This document shows positions 8,587-16,895 of a stretch of DNA of 64,000 bases, one piece after another. Location: NCBI RefSeq assembly GCF_001528665.1, contig NZ_BBYJ01000007.1, forward strand, positions 62,001 to 126,000, in the 5' to 3' direction. The notes below the pieces were generated by a model. The model saw only the letters and a program-made list of their open reading frames with translations. It was not told the origin of the DNA and did not search any database. Every line of letters begins with the position of its first letter. Position 1 is the first letter of the stretch. The position numbers and the translations under genes are program-made. The stretch comes from Microtetraspora malaysiensis. Its GTDB lineage: Bacteria > Actinomycetota > Actinomycetes > Streptosporangiales > Streptosporangiaceae.

Positions 8587-9681
8587 ATGGGATGTTCACG
8601 CACCCTCGGCCGCACCGCGGCGTCGATGGCGCTGCTCGTCGGCACGGCCTGCGGAAGCCCGACGGCCGGCCTCACGGCGGGGCTGTCCGCTCCGACCGGG
8701 ACGCCGCCCCCGTCACCGACCGCCCCGGCCAGCGCGCCACCCGCGCAACCGGGCGGCACGTCCGGGCAGCAGAGCACGTACGAGCAGGTCATCAAGCGGG
8801 TCCTGCCATCGATCGTGCAGATCACCACCAACCAGGGCCTGGGCTCCGGCATCGTCTACGACAAGGACGGCCACATCCTGACGAACGCCCACGTGGTGAA
8901 TGGGGCCAAGCGGTTCTCCGTGACGCTCGCGACGGGCGGGAAGCCGCGGACCGCCCGGGTGATGAACGTCTTCCCGGCCGGCGACCTCGCCGTGATCAAG
9001 GTGGACAACACACAGGGCCTGCAGCCCGCGTCCTTCGGCCGCTCCGCCGACCTGCGGGTGGGTCAGATCGTGTTGGCCATGGGAAACCCGCTCGGCTACT
9101 CCGGCAGCGTCACCGAGGGCATCGTCTCCGGGCTGGGCCGCACCGTCAGCGGATCGAGCGGCGAGGGCACGCCCACCTCGACCATCCCGGACGCCATCCA
9201 GACCTCCGCCGCGATCAACCCGGGAAACAGCGGCGGCGCGCTGGTGGACATGAACGGCAACGTCATCGGCATCCCGAGCCTGGCCGCGGTCGACCCCGAA
9301 CTGGGCGCGGCGCCCGGCATCGGCTTCGCCATCCCGAGCGACACGGCGACGGACATCGCCAACCAGATCATCAAGAACGGCCGGGTCGTCAACAGCCGCC
9401 GGGCGGCGCTCGGCATCCAGGTGGGCACCGCGGTCGACGCGCTGGGCTCACCGATCGGCGTGCTGGTCGGCCGGGTCACCAACGGAGGCGCCGCCGAACA
9501 GGCCGGGATCAGGCCGGGCGACGTGATCGTCAAGGTCAACGACACCCCGACCCCGAACACGACGGCGCTGTCCGAGGCGCTCGCCCGGCTCCGTCCCGGC
9601 GAGAGCGCCAAGGTCACGCTGCTGTACCCGAGCGGGACCACGAGCACCGTCACCGTCACCCTCGGCCAGCTCCCCGGCTGA
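8587..9681 (+). CDS. HtrA/DegP-like S1C serine protease with C-terminal PDZ domain
   Basis: An exported trypsin-like protease of 364 aa. A signal sequence (MALLVGTACGS; possible but atypical lipobox with Cys22) leads into a Pro/Ser/Thr-rich linker (25-62) and the chymotrypsin fold. The catalytic triad is visible as His102 (TNAHVV), Asp133 (AGDLAVIKVD) and Ser215 (NPGNSGG). A PDZ domain occupies about residues 270-360 (GGAAEQAGIRPGDVIVKVND). It presumably degrades or senses misfolded envelope proteins. ATG 8587 gives a normal signal peptide; the reading frame stays open far upstream but without coding character. The upstream ribosome-binding site is weak. Confidence 0.9.
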   Translation: MGCSRTLGRTAASMALLVGTACGSPTAGLTAGLSAPTGTPPPSPTAPASAPPAQPGGTSGQQSTYEQVIKRVLPSIVQITTNQGLGSGIVYDKDGHILTNAHVVNGAKRFSVTLATGGKPRTARVMNVFPAGDLAVIKVDNTQGLQPASFGRSADLRVGQIVLAMGNPLGYSGSVTEGIVSGLGRTVSGSSGEGTPTSTIPDAIQTSAAINPGNSGGALVDMNGNVIGIPSLAAVDPELGAAPGIGFAIPSDTATDIANQIIKNGRVVNSRRAALGIQVGTAVDALGSPIGVLVGRVTNGGAAEQAGIRPGDVIVKVNDTPTPNTTALSEALARLRPGESAKVTLLYPSGTTSTVTVTLGQLPG

Positions 9682-9753
9682 TCCTGACATTCTTGTGTGA
9701 GAAAGGGCGTTCGGGCTTGGTATGGGGTCGGCCGCCGTTGTTACCGTCATCCG

Positions 9754-10785
9754 GTGATCGCTCCCGACCTCACCGAATTCATCGCCGGACTGCCCAAGGC
9801 CGAGCTGCACGTGCACCACGTGGGCTCCGCGTCGCCCCAGATCGTGGCCGAGCTGGCCGCGCGCCACGAGGGCTCCACGCCGGTCCCGGCCGACCCCGAC
9901 CTCCTCGCGGACTACTTCGTCTTCCGCGACTTCGCCCACTTCATCGAGGTGTACCTGGCCGTCGTCGACCTGATCAGGGACCCCGAGGACGTCTGGGCGC
10001 TCTTCCACGGCGTCGGCCGTGATCTGGCCGCGCAGCGGGTCAGGTACGCCGAGCTCACCGTCACACCGCACCTGCACCTCTCCCGGGGGTTCGCCGCCGC
10101 CGAGTTCTGCGAGGTGATCGAGGACGCCCGGCGCGCGGTCGAGCGTGACTACGGCACGATCCTGCGCTGGTGCTTCGACATCCCCGGCGAGGACGGCATC
10201 CCCGGCGCCGACCAGACCCTCAAGGTGGCCCTGGAGCAGCGTCCGGACGGCCTGGTCAGCTTCGGCCTCGGCGGGCCGGAGATCGGCGTGCCGCGCACGC
10301 AGTTCGCGCCGCACTTCGCCGCGGCCCGCGCCGCCGGGCTCCGCTCCGTCCCGCACGCGGGCGAGACGACCGGGGCGGCGACGGTCTGGGAGGCGGTCCG
10401 CGAGCTGAAGGCCGAGCGGATCGGGCACGGCGTGCGCAGCGTCGAGGACCCCGCGCTGCTCGACCACCTCGCCTCCGAGGGGATCGTCCTGGAGGTCTGC
10501 CCCACCTCGAACGTGCGGACCCGGGCCGTCGGAAGCCTGGCCGAGCACCCGCTCGCCGCCCTGGTCAAGGCGGGCGTGCCCGTGACGATCAACTCCGACG
10601 ACCCGCCCATGTTCGGCACCACCCTGAACGACGAGTACGCGGTGGCCGCGGAGCTGCTCGGGCTCGACCGGGACGGCGTGGCCGACCTGGCCCGCAACGC
10701 CGTACGCGCGTCGTTCCTCACGGTGGAGGGCAAGAACGCCCTGATCGCCGAGATCGACACGTACGCGGCGGACGTCGGCGCCTGA
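9754..10785 (+). CDS. Adenosine deaminase family protein (COG1816), candidate aminodeoxyfutalosine deaminase
   Basis: A zinc-dependent TIM-barrel aminohydrolase of 343 aa. Metal ligands are visible in LHVHH (residues 18-22), the conserved SVPHAGET block, the RIGHG block and NSDDPP (the catalytic Asp pair). Actinobacterial proteins with the HVHHVGSASP start are annotated adenosine deaminases. Work on Streptomyces avermitilis Sav2595 showed that some COG1816 members instead deaminate 6-aminodeoxyfutalosine in menaquinone synthesis. This protein resembles that actinobacterial group as I recall it, but no menaquinone genes lie in the window. GTG 9754 is chosen because homologues begin close to the PKAELHVHH block. 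An upstream GTG at 9697 is in frame. Confidence 0.85.
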   Translation: MIAPDLTEFIAGLPKAELHVHHVGSASPQIVAELAARHEGSTPVPADPDLLADYFVFRDFAHFIEVYLAVVDLIRDPEDVWALFHGVGRDLAAQRVRYAELTVTPHLHLSRGFAAAEFCEVIEDARRAVERDYGTILRWCFDIPGEDGIPGADQTLKVALEQRPDGLVSFGLGGPEIGVPRTQFAPHFAAARAAGLRSVPHAGETTGAATVWEAVRELKAERIGHGVRSVEDPALLDHLASEGIVLEVCPTSNVRTRAVGSLAEHPLAALVKAGVPVTINSDDPPMFGTTLNDEYAVAAELLGLDRDGVADLARNAVRASFLTVEGKNALIAEIDTYAADVGA

Positions 10786-10900
10786 AAGACGGGAATACAC
10801 CGCGGGGCGGCCGCGAGTGGGGTGTCCACGAACCTTGGCCGGGGCGGCCGGCCGGGGCGGTCACTTCGCCAGAAGGAACCTCCGGCCCTCGCGAAGCCCG

Positions 10901-10930
10901 CTTCGCTCCCTCGACCCCGCTGAACGTCTG
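10901..10930. repeat. Dispersed intergenic element, copy A
   Basis: CTTCGCTCCCTCGACCCCG followed by two variable bases and GAACGTCTG. It differs at only four of 30 positions from 39626-39655, almost 29 kb away and also intergenic. Copy A overlaps a small hairpin (GCGAAGC-CC-GCTTCGC, 10891-10906) that could end the deaminase transcript. Confidence 0.6.
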
Positions 10931-10970
10931 CAAACAGCCCACTCGGCCATCGACCCGACAGCTCAATCGG

Positions 10971-11378
10971 CTATTGGTCGCGGACCGGAATCGGCTCAGC
11001 TAGCGCAGCGCGCCCGGGAGGCGCGGGGAAGGGGTCGGCGAAGTACTGGGTCTCGTGCGTTACGAGACCATCGGTGATCTCCATAACGCTGAGCGAGTAT
11101 GTGGGCACGCCGTCATAGGTGATCACGCACTCGCTCACCCAAAGGTCGCCGCTGCCCAGGATCCGGCGGATGGTGAAGTGGCGTTCGGCCGGGTGCCCGC
11201 CGCGTTGCGCTTGGATCCTTGACCGGCCTCTGAAGCGCTCGCCCGACTGCGGGTAGTCCAGGATCGCGTCTGCAGCGTAGATCGCGTGCTCAGCATCGAC
11301 GTCCCCGCGTTCGGATGCCTCCCAGTGCTGCTGGAGCCGAGCCCGAATGTCGGCTTCAGGATCACTTGCGCTGCTCAC
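10971..11378 (-). CDS. SnoaL/NTF2-like protein
   Basis: A 135-aa single-domain protein of the NTF2/SnoaL-like cone fold. It has an N-terminal helix ([25 protein letters not shown]), an [17 protein letters not shown] strand pair, then alternating beta segments ([24 protein letters not shown]) ending in [10 protein letters not shown]. Many actinobacterial proteins of this type are unassigned isomerases, hydrolases or binding proteins; no catalytic pair can be singled out. GTG 11378 is preceded by AGGGG. It follows a methyltransferase relic with which the frame overlaps by 17 bases, and codon use is less extreme than in neighbouring core genes. Confidence 0.75.
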   Translation of the reverse strand: MSSASDPEADIRARLQQHWEASERGDVDAEHAIYAADAILDYPQSGERFRGRSRIQAQRGGHPAERHFTIRRILGSGDLWVSECVITYDGVPTYSLSVMEITDGLVTHETQYFADPFPAPPGRAALAEPIPVRDQ

Positions 11379-11721
11379 CCGTTAGCCCCTCATGACCAGA
11401 AGGAATGTCACCGGCTCGCATAACAAATGTTACCCGAGGGTTCTCGCGCAGCTTGGGACCGCGGTAGCCGACCCCCGGCCACGGTGCAAGGCGGCGCTGA
11501 GGGGCGGCGACCACCCGTTCGGCCGCGCGGTAGTGAGCGAGGTTGGCGCCCGTGCCGACGCCGATCTCTAAAACCTGCCCGCTCAGGTCCCCGACCAGAT
11601 GGTCACGCACCGCCCCCAGCCAGGCTGCCATCGACCACGGGTCTCGAACTGGGGGTTCCAGGGGGTCGCCCCCTGGGCAAAACAAAGACCCGCGGAAGAT
11701 AGCTGGAAAGCCATCGACCAC
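11362..11721 (-). pseudogene. Truncated class I SAM-methyltransferase relic
   Basis: An open frame of about 119 codons. Only residues about 31-72 look like protein: [21 protein letters not shown] then [18 protein letters not shown], the SAM-binding motif I region of a Rossmann methyltransferase. Upstream of this the frame reads through the ssrA terminator and inverted repeats, and downstream it ends abruptly without motifs II-IV. A complete enzyme would be about 200 aa or more. The 5' junction of the methyltransferase-like part lies in a 19-bp sequence that is repeated from the ssrA terminator arm. I read it as a leftover of a deletion or insertion event behind the tmRNA gene. Confidence 0.6.
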
Positions 11722-11728
11722 GGGTCTC
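11627..11728. repeat. 19-bp direct repeat behind ssrA
   Basis: GCCATCGACCACGGGTCTC is present at 11627-11645 and again, identically, at 11710-11728, 83 bases apart. The second copy is one arm of the ssrA terminator; the first lies at the edge of the methyltransferase relic. Between them sits the terminator and a perfect 8-bp hairpin (CCAGGGGG-TCG-CCCCCTGG, 11658-11676). Confidence 0.8.
11678..11727 (-). terminator. Intrinsic terminator of ssrA
   Basis: Immediately after the tmRNA 3' end the minus strand can form a 10-bp stem, AGACCCGUGG with CCGCGGGUCU (one G-U pair), closed over an inner loop. It is followed by a U-rich run (UUUGUUUU). A U-tailed terminator is uncommon in this GC-rich DNA, so the call is fairly secure. 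Confidence 0.7.
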
Positions 11729-11733
11729 TCACG

Positions 11734-12116
11734 TGGAGGTGGCGGGAATCGAACCCGCGTCCTTCAACACCAAGACAGGGCTTCTCCGGGTGCAGCCTGT
11801 TACGTCTTTCTCAGCCCCGGCAATCTCACAGGCGAGTCGCCGACGGGCTCAGTCACTGTTTGGTTTCCCGATCGACCCCGTGACCGGGTCGGCCGGTTGA
11901 GCCTTCTAGCGATGTCAGATCCGGGCCGAAGGCGCTCCCGGGCTGACAGAGGTCACTCGCTGCTTAGGCGGCGAGGGCCAGGGAACCCTGGCTGACCTCA
12001 GTGCGCGTGTTATTGGCACTTATTGGTTTGCGGTCACAGTGTTAACGAGGTTATGTCCGCAGTCCTCGACCCGCTTCCCCTGACTTGCAATGTCGAAGTC
12101 GAAACCGGTCACCCCC
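11734..12116 (-). ncRNA. ssrA: Transfer-messenger RNA (tmRNA)
   Basis: A one-piece tmRNA of about 383 nt on the minus strand that rescues stalled ribosomes with SmpB. The 5' end GGGGGTG pairs with CACCTCC near the 3' end as acceptor stem; the T-arm GGTTCGATTCC precedes it, and the conserved TTTCGACTTCGAC follows the 5' end. The tag frame encodes ANNTRTEVSQGSLALAA followed by TAA, a normal ALAA degron. The terminal CCA is not encoded (CGT follows the discriminator A). smpB lies 2.2 kb away on the same strand with a PBP-like gene between. RNase P and RNase E processing points are inferred from the family. Confidence 0.95.
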
Positions 12117-12426
12117 TGTTGAATTGTCAACCCGACCCCCCCCCGGGGGGATCGGCATCGCAACCATACATGCCCAACACCAGGCGTGCGAACCCAATTC
12201 CCGATCAACGTCCGGAGACGGCGAAGCCCCCGGAGGCGCGCCATCACGCACGCCCCCGGGGGCCGACCGGCAGGGTCGAGCCGGTCCGGACGGCAGGGCT
12301 CCCCCCGAGATGGAGCCCTGGTCTCATCACGGTGACTGAGTCCGCAACCCCCCAAGCGGTGCTCAGTCACTTAGACAGACGCCTGGGGAGGCCCGGATGG
12401 TTGCTCGCCTCTCAAAATTTTTTCTG
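12117..12426. other. Intergenic region upstream of ssrA
   Basis: A 310-bp region without a gene. It holds the ssrA promoter: on the minus strand a possible TTCGCA-18 bp-TATGGT pair lies about 60 bases before the mature 5' end, and TTGACAATT directly precedes it. A long C/G run lies near 12137-12152. The left-most hairpin (12332-12370) is listed separately. Confidence 0.5.
12332..12370 (-). terminator. Hairpin downstream of the PBP-like gene
   Basis: GTGACTGAG and CTCAGTCAC form a perfect 9-bp outer stem, with CCGC/GCGG as an inner stem, 57 bases after the stop of the degenerate PBP gene. There is no T-tract. It is a likely transcription end for the ftsE-ftsX-smpB-PBP-like unit. Confidence 0.55.
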
Positions 12427-14310
12427 TCAGGGCTTCTTCAGGTCCGCCGCGCGGAAGAACCGCCCCGCCACCGTCGCCGCCGCGGAGGCGTCGGTGCTCT
12501 CCGCCACCACGGCGACCGCGATGTCGCCCTGCCAGCCCACGAACCACGACAGGTCGCGCCGCTGCTTCTTCACGACGTAGCCGATGCCGGCCGCCACGCC
12601 GTACACGGGGTCGCCGGGAGCGGCGGCGGCACGGGCCGACCCGGAGGTCACCCCGGCGCGCATGAGCGTGCGGATCTGCTCGACGACCGTGGGGTCGAGC
12701 GGTATGGGCGCGGGCGGCGCGGCCGGGGCCACCTCCGCGGTGGGGTCCGGCGAGGACGGCGAGGTGACCAGCACCGGCGGACGCCAGGTGCCCGACTTGA
12801 CCGCCCCGGCGACGAGCGCCATGGTCAGCGGGCTCACCCGCGCGGTCTGCCCCGCGATGAGCTTCGCGGTGGCGGCGTCGCTCGCCGGGTTCGGCAGGGA
12901 GCCGCTGAACGAGGAGAGCGGGAGCTCCCACGGGCTGCCGATGCCGTACTTCGCCGCGCTCGCGACGACCGCGTCACCCGAGACCCGCCGGGCCAGGGAC
13001 GCCAGCGCCGTCACACAGCCACGCGCGAAGCCTGCCGCGAACGTCGGGGTGGTCCCTCCGGTGTATCCGACGTGCTGGAACCGCGCGCCGGCCACCGAGC
13101 GGTCCGCGCTGCACGGCACCTTCTGCTTGGGGTCGAAACCGTTCTTGAGCAGCGCGTCGGTGGCGATGATCGAGAAGGTGGTGCCGGCGGGGAACTTCCC
13201 GGCCAGAGCGTCCTTCTGCTGGCTCATCCCCTGGGTGGAGACCGCGCGGATCTCGCCGGTGGACGCCTGGAGCGCCACCAGCGCGACCTGCTGCGACGCG
13301 GTGACGGCGCTGTCCCCCGCGGCCTGCAGGCCGGAGTCGATCGTCGTGCGGACCGAGGTGTTCGCCCGGCCCGGCCACGCCTTGAGCTCCTTGACCTGCT
13401 TGCCCGAGGAGTCGAGGATCACGACCTTGGTCTCGGTGGAGCCGGTGAGCTGGTCCTGGTAGGCCTTCTGCAGACCGTCCCGGCCCACGGTGTCACCGGC
13501 CCGCTGCGGGCCGCCGAGCTGCTGCTCCGCCTCCGGGGTGATCGCGGCGACGCGGCCGACGATGTCCTTCGGCGACTTGGGCGCCACCGGCAGGCTGTCC
13601 GTCCTGATCGAGATGCCCTTGATGGCCTTCAGCTTGTCCCTGACCTGGCCGAAGGTCTTGCCGCCGAACGTCGCGAGCGGCACGAACGACTGCGGCGGCG
13701 ACGACTGGATGCGGCTGAGCAGGCGGTCCTCCGCGAACCCGGTCACCTGGGACAGCTGCTCGCACAGCGCCACCTTGTCGGCGATCTTGTCCGGATAGAC
13801 GCCCGCGACATAGCGGATCGTCTCGTCCTGCAACGACTCGTTCGCCCGGTCGAGGATCGGCTGCCGCGCCAGCGGCTCGACGTCCACGGCGAACCGCTCC
13901 CCGGCGTGCAGCTCAGGGTGGATCACGCTCGGCGACCACTGGATCTTCCACTGGCCGTCCACCTGGTGGAGCGGCAGCGTGCTGTCGTACTCCCACAGCG
14001 GGTTGTTCTCACCGAGGTCCACCTCGGCGTGGTACTCGGCCTTCGCGCTGTCGCCGTCACGCTTCACGCCCTTGAGCGAGAATCGGAACGACGCGGCGTC
14101 GAGCTGGACGCCGACGTCCTCCAGAGCCCGCCGCACGACGGCCGGGTCGCCGTCGGCCCTGCGGGCCGCGCCCGCGTAGTCCCCTCTCTGCCAGCCCACG
14201 AGGAAATCTCGTACGGCGTCGAGCGGGGACGGCTCCTCGAAACAGGCGGTCAGCATGGGCACGGCCAGCCCCAGGGCCAGCGCCGCCCGTACGGCTTTCG
14301 CGGCGGACAC
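12427..14310 (-). CDS. Lipoprotein PBP2-like transpeptidase homologue lacking the active-site motifs
   Basis: A 627-aa lipoprotein: signal peptide with lipobox LTAC (Cys23), an NTF2-like MecA-N-type domain at about 28-145, a dimerisation-type region, and a transpeptidase-like domain from about 340. None of the three catalytic motifs survives. The SxxK position reads TTFS (377-380; the active paralogue at 35.5 kb has STFK), the SxN position reads GCV (431-433; SCN in the paralogue), and the KTG region reads GVAAGIGYV. It therefore cannot act as a normal acyl-serine transpeptidase, yet the frame and fold-like sequence are intact. It starts three bases after the smpB stop (GTG 14310). A sensory or scaffolding role is possible. 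Confidence 0.85.
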   Translation of the reverse strand: MSAAKAVRAALALGLAVPMLTACFEEPSPLDAVRDFLVGWQRGDYAGAARRADGDPAVVRRALEDVGVQLDAASFRFSLKGVKRDGDSAKAEYHAEVDLGENNPLWEYDSTLPLHQVDGQWKIQWSPSVIHPELHAGERFAVDVEPLARQPILDRANESLQDETIRYVAGVYPDKIADKVALCEQLSQVTGFAEDRLLSRIQSSPPQSFVPLATFGGKTFGQVRDKLKAIKGISIRTDSLPVAPKSPKDIVGRVAAITPEAEQQLGGPQRAGDTVGRDGLQKAYQDQLTGSTETKVVILDSSGKQVKELKAWPGRANTSVRTTIDSGLQAAGDSAVTASQQVALVALQASTGEIRAVSTQGMSQQKDALAGKFPAGTTFSIIATDALLKNGFDPKQKVPCSADRSVAGARFQHVGYTGGTTPTFAAGFARGCVTALASLARRVSGDAVVASAAKYGIGSPWELPLSSFSGSLPNPASDAATAKLIAGQTARVSPLTMALVAGAVKSGTWRPPVLVTSPSSPDPTAEVAPAAPPAPIPLDPTVVEQIRTLMRAGVTSGSARAAAAPGDPVYGVAAGIGYVVKKQRRDLSWFVGWQGDIAVAVVAESTDASAAATVAGRFFRAADLKKP

Positions 14311-14313
14311 GGC

Positions 14314-14796
14314 CTAGCGGCCCCCCCGACGCCGGACGGCGTTGGACATCGCCCGTGCCATCTCGCGACCGGCCTGCTTCTCCATCAGGGTCTGCCGCTT
14401 GTCGTAGTCCTTCTTACCGCGCGCGATGCCGATCTCGACCTTGGCCCTGCCGTCCTTGAAGTACAGGGAGAGGGGGATCAGGGTCAGGCCGCGCTCCTTG
14501 AGGACCTGGTGGATCTTGCCGATCTCCTTGCGGTGCAGCAGCAGCTTGCGGGTGCGCCGCGCGGCATGGTTGGTCCACGTGCCCTGGCTGTACTCAGGGA
14601 TGTACGCGTTGATCAGCCATGCCTCACCGCCGTCGACGGTCGCGTAGCCGTCGGTGAGATTGGCCTTTCCGGCCCGGAGGGACTTGACCTCCGTGCCGGT
14701 GAGGACGAGCCCGGCCTCGTACGTGTCCTCAATGAAATAGTCGTGCCGGGCACGCTTGTTCTGAGCGATGAGCTTGCGCCCGATCTCACGTGGCAT
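14314..14796 (-). CDS. smpB: SsrA-binding protein SmpB
   Basis: A 160-aa RNA-binding protein that delivers tmRNA to stalled ribosomes. It has the OB-fold core with [42 protein letters not shown] and LHRKEIGKI. The basic C-terminal tail ([19 protein letters not shown]) inserts in the empty mRNA channel. Full length for an actinobacterial SmpB. ATG 14796; ftsX lies 60 bp upstream and the PBP-like gene follows after 3 bp, so the genes are probably co-transcribed. Its RNA partner ssrA is on the same strand. Confidence 0.97.
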   Translation of the reverse strand: MPREIGRKLIAQNKRARHDYFIEDTYEAGLVLTGTEVKSLRAGKANLTDGYATVDGGEAWLINAYIPEYSQGTWTNHAARRTRKLLLHRKEIGKIHQVLKERGLTLIPLSLYFKDGRAKVEIGIARGKKDYDKRQTLMEKQAGREMARAMSNAVRRRGGR

Positions 14797-14856
14797 ATAG
14801 GGAGCCTACCGGCGGCCGGAGCCTCGAACGGCGCGGGAGAGCGCGACCATGGCCCG

Positions 14857-15756
14857 TCACACCTTCAGATAGCGGCGCAGGGTCACGAAGGACGCGAGGA
14901 GACAGATCACCACGCCCACGACCATGGTCAGCGTGATCACCCCGGCGAGCGTGTTCCAGCTCAGCGGCGCGGTCATGTACATCTGGATCTGGTCGAAGAT
15001 CAGAATCTTCGTGACGATCAGCAGGACCGCGGCCAGAACACCGCCGATCAGGCCGGCGATGACGCCTTCCATGACGAACGGAAGCTGGATGTAGACGTTC
15101 GAGGCGCCGACCAGCCGCATGATGCCGGTCTCTCTCCGGCGGTTGTACGCCGAGAGCCGGACCGTGTTACCGATCAGCAGGGTGGCCGCGAGCACCATCA
15201 GGATGGCGATCGCGAGGGCCATGTTGCGGAGCTTCCCCATGAAACCGAAGACCGAGTCGAGGATCTGCCGCTGGTTCACGATGTTGGAGACGCCCACCTG
15301 GCCCTTCAGGCTCTCCTCGACCGCCGACGCCTTGTCCGGGTCCTTGAGCTTCACCCGGAAGGACTCGGGCAGGTCCTCCGGCTTGATCACCGAGAGCAGG
15401 ATGTTGTTGCCCCCGTTTTCCTTGAAGTTCTGGTACGCCTGGTTCTGGTCCTCGTAGTCGACCTTCTGGACGTCGGGCAGGCCCTCGATCGCCTTCTTCA
15501 GGTTGGTCTTCTGGTCCTGGGTGATCGCGCCCTTGTTCTTGCAGGCGGGGAACGCGTCGTTCTTCCCACAGAGGAAGACCGAGAGCTCGACCCTGTCCAT
15601 CCAGTAGTTGGTCAGGGACGAGACCTGGGAGTTGATCATCAGTCCGATGCCGAGCAGCCCCATGCCGACCGCGACGGTCACGACGACCGCGATGGTCATC
15701 GTGAGGTTTCGGCGGAGGCCGATCCAGACCTCGGAAAAGATGAAATTGGCCCGCAT
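14857..15756 (-). CDS. ftsX: Cell-division ABC transporter permease FtsX
   Basis: A 299-aa membrane protein with four TM helices (about 21-43, 170-195, 222-247, 268-290). The large extracytoplasmic loop after TM1 holds a pair of Cys residues (LCGKNDAFPACKNK), as in actinobacterial FtsX. With FtsE it transmits ATP hydrolysis across the membrane to a peptidoglycan hydrolase during division. In mycobacteria this is the NlpC/P60 protein RipC, which is not in this window. ATG 15756; 74 bp separate it from ftsE. The RLVGASNVYIQLPF coupling-helix segment is conserved. Confidence 0.97.
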   Translation of the reverse strand: MRANFIFSEVWIGLRRNLTMTIAVVVTVAVGMGLLGIGLMINSQVSSLTNYWMDRVELSVFLCGKNDAFPACKNKGAITQDQKTNLKKAIEGLPDVQKVDYEDQNQAYQNFKENGGNNILLSVIKPEDLPESFRVKLKDPDKASAVEESLKGQVGVSNIVNQRQILDSVFGFMGKLRNMALAIAILMVLAATLLIGNTVRLSAYNRRRETGIMRLVGASNVYIQLPFVMEGVIAGLIGGVLAAVLLIVTKILIFDQIQMYMTAPLSWNTLAGVITLTMVVGVVICLLASFVTLRRYLKV

Positions 15757-15830
15757 GCTCCCTGTTACTCCAAACTGAATACGCGGCGCCCAGGCGGCGC
15801 CTCGCGCCGCCCCGGACCGCCACTCATGGG

Positions 15831-16520
15831 CTAGTACGCCTGGCCGTACACCCCGCGCGACTGGTCACGGACGATCTTGCCGTCCTCCAGCTCGACCACA
15901 CGCTTCCGCATGGAGTCGACGATGGCCGCGTCGTGCGTGGCCATCAGCACGGTGGTGCCGGTCCTGTTGATGCGGTCGAGCACCTTCATGATGCCGATGC
16001 TCGTCGCCGGGTCGATGTTCCCGGTCGGCTCGTCGGCAAGGAGGATCATAGGACGGTTCACGAACGCGCGGGCCATGGCCACCCGCTGCTGCTCACCACC
16101 CGACAGCTCCTCCGGCATGCGGTGGGCCTTGCCTTCCAGGCCGACCAACTCGATGACCTCGGGGACGACCTTGCGGATGAACCGGCGGGGCTTCCCGATG
16201 ACCTCGAGGGCGAACGCCACATTCTCGTAGACGTTCTTCTTGGGAAGCAGCCGGAAGTCCTGGAAGACGCATCCGATGCGGCGCCGCAGGTGCGGCACCT
16301 TGAAGTTCGAGAGCTTCGCGAGATCCTTACCGGCGACGTGGATCGCGCCGGAATTGGGCCGCTCCTCCTTGAGGACCAGCCTGAGGAAGGTGGACTTCCC
16401 CGATCCCGATGGACCGACAAGGAACACGAACTCGCCCTTGTCGACATCCACGCTCACGTGGTCGAGGGCGGGCCGGTTCTGGTTCGCATAGACCTTGGAG
16501 ACATTATCGAAATGGATCAC
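15831..16520 (-). CDS. ftsE: Cell-division ATP-binding protein FtsE
   Basis: A 229-aa ABC ATPase with Walker [13 protein letters not shown] signature [14 protein letters not shown], Walker [14 protein letters not shown] and the H-loop ATHD. It partners FtsX to regulate cell-wall hydrolysis at the septum. The start is GTG 16520 ([11 protein letters not shown]). The upstream 180 bp contain two copies of a 13-bp block carrying TAGACT on the coding strand, possible duplicated -10 elements. Confidence 0.97.
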   Translation of the reverse strand: MIHFDNVSKVYANQNRPALDHVSVDVDKGEFVFLVGPSGSGKSTFLRLVLKEERPNSGAIHVAGKDLAKLSNFKVPHLRRRIGCVFQDFRLLPKKNVYENVAFALEVIGKPRRFIRKVVPEVIELVGLEGKAHRMPEELSGGEQQRVAMARAFVNRPMILLADEPTGNIDPATSIGIMKVLDRINRTGTTVLMATHDAAIVDSMRKRVVELEDGKIVRDQSRGVYGQAY

Positions 16521-16536
16521 GGGCGCATCACGGCAT

Positions 16537-16626
16537 GCCAGTCTAGGGGTTGGGACAACCAGCCCGGAGGGGCCGGTCTCTTTACGAAGGATCGACGTTC
16601 CGATTGGCGGAAGGCCAGTCTAGGGG
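16537..16626 (-). promoter_or_regulatory. Duplicated promoter-like block upstream of ftsE
   Basis: The 13-mer GCCAGTCTAGGGG occurs at 16537-16549 and 16614-16626. Read on the ftsE strand each copy contains CCCCTAGACTGGC, with TAGACT fitting the actinobacterial TANNNT -10 box. No convincing -35 box accompanies either copy, so start-site use is unproven. Confidence 0.4.
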
Positions 16627-16699
16627 GTAACACTGGCATGGAACGTCCATAACGGAAACAAAACGATTAGGGTCTACCTGAGGGGAAGGGAGAGCTGCC

Positions 16700-16885
16700 A
16701 TGAGCTGTGAGCATCTGATCTGCGCCGCGTGCGCCGGCCCCGTCGTCGAAGGCCGCTGCCCGGTGTGCCGAGCGGGCCGGGCCAAGGTCCACCACCACGG
16801 CTTCCTCGGACTGCCGCCCATGATCATCGCCCTGACGGTGATCCTCGCCCTGGCCCTGCTCGCGCTCAAACACGTCGGCGGCTGA
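16700..16885 (+). CDS. Small zinc-ribbon membrane protein
   Basis: A 61-aa protein with two CxxC pairs (Cys8/Cys11 and Cys20/Cys23; LICAACAGPVVEGRCPVC), a basic/His segment, and one C-terminal TM helix (about 37-57). ATG 16700 follows GGGAAGGGAG. It diverges from ftsE. Similar short CxxC-plus-helix proteins occur beside ftsE/prfB in other actinomycetes as far as I recall. Function unknown; a metal-binding tether is the most that can be said. Confidence 0.75.
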   Translation: MSCEHLICAACAGPVVEGRCPVCRAGRAKVHHHGFLGLPPMIIALTVILALALLALKHVGG

Positions 16886-16895
16886 CGCGTTCATG

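Noticed and set aside
11710-11734. Integrase att site at the tmRNA 3' end
   Set aside because: The 19-bp repeat copies the terminator arm and not the tmRNA T-arm or acceptor sequence, and there is no integrase gene nearby. Kept only as a possible recombination scar.
12397-15834. 1145-codon plus-strand open frame across the smpB region
   Set aside because: Shadow frame antisense to the PBP-like, smpB and ftsX genes, caused by high GC and scarcity of stop codons; no recognisable domains.
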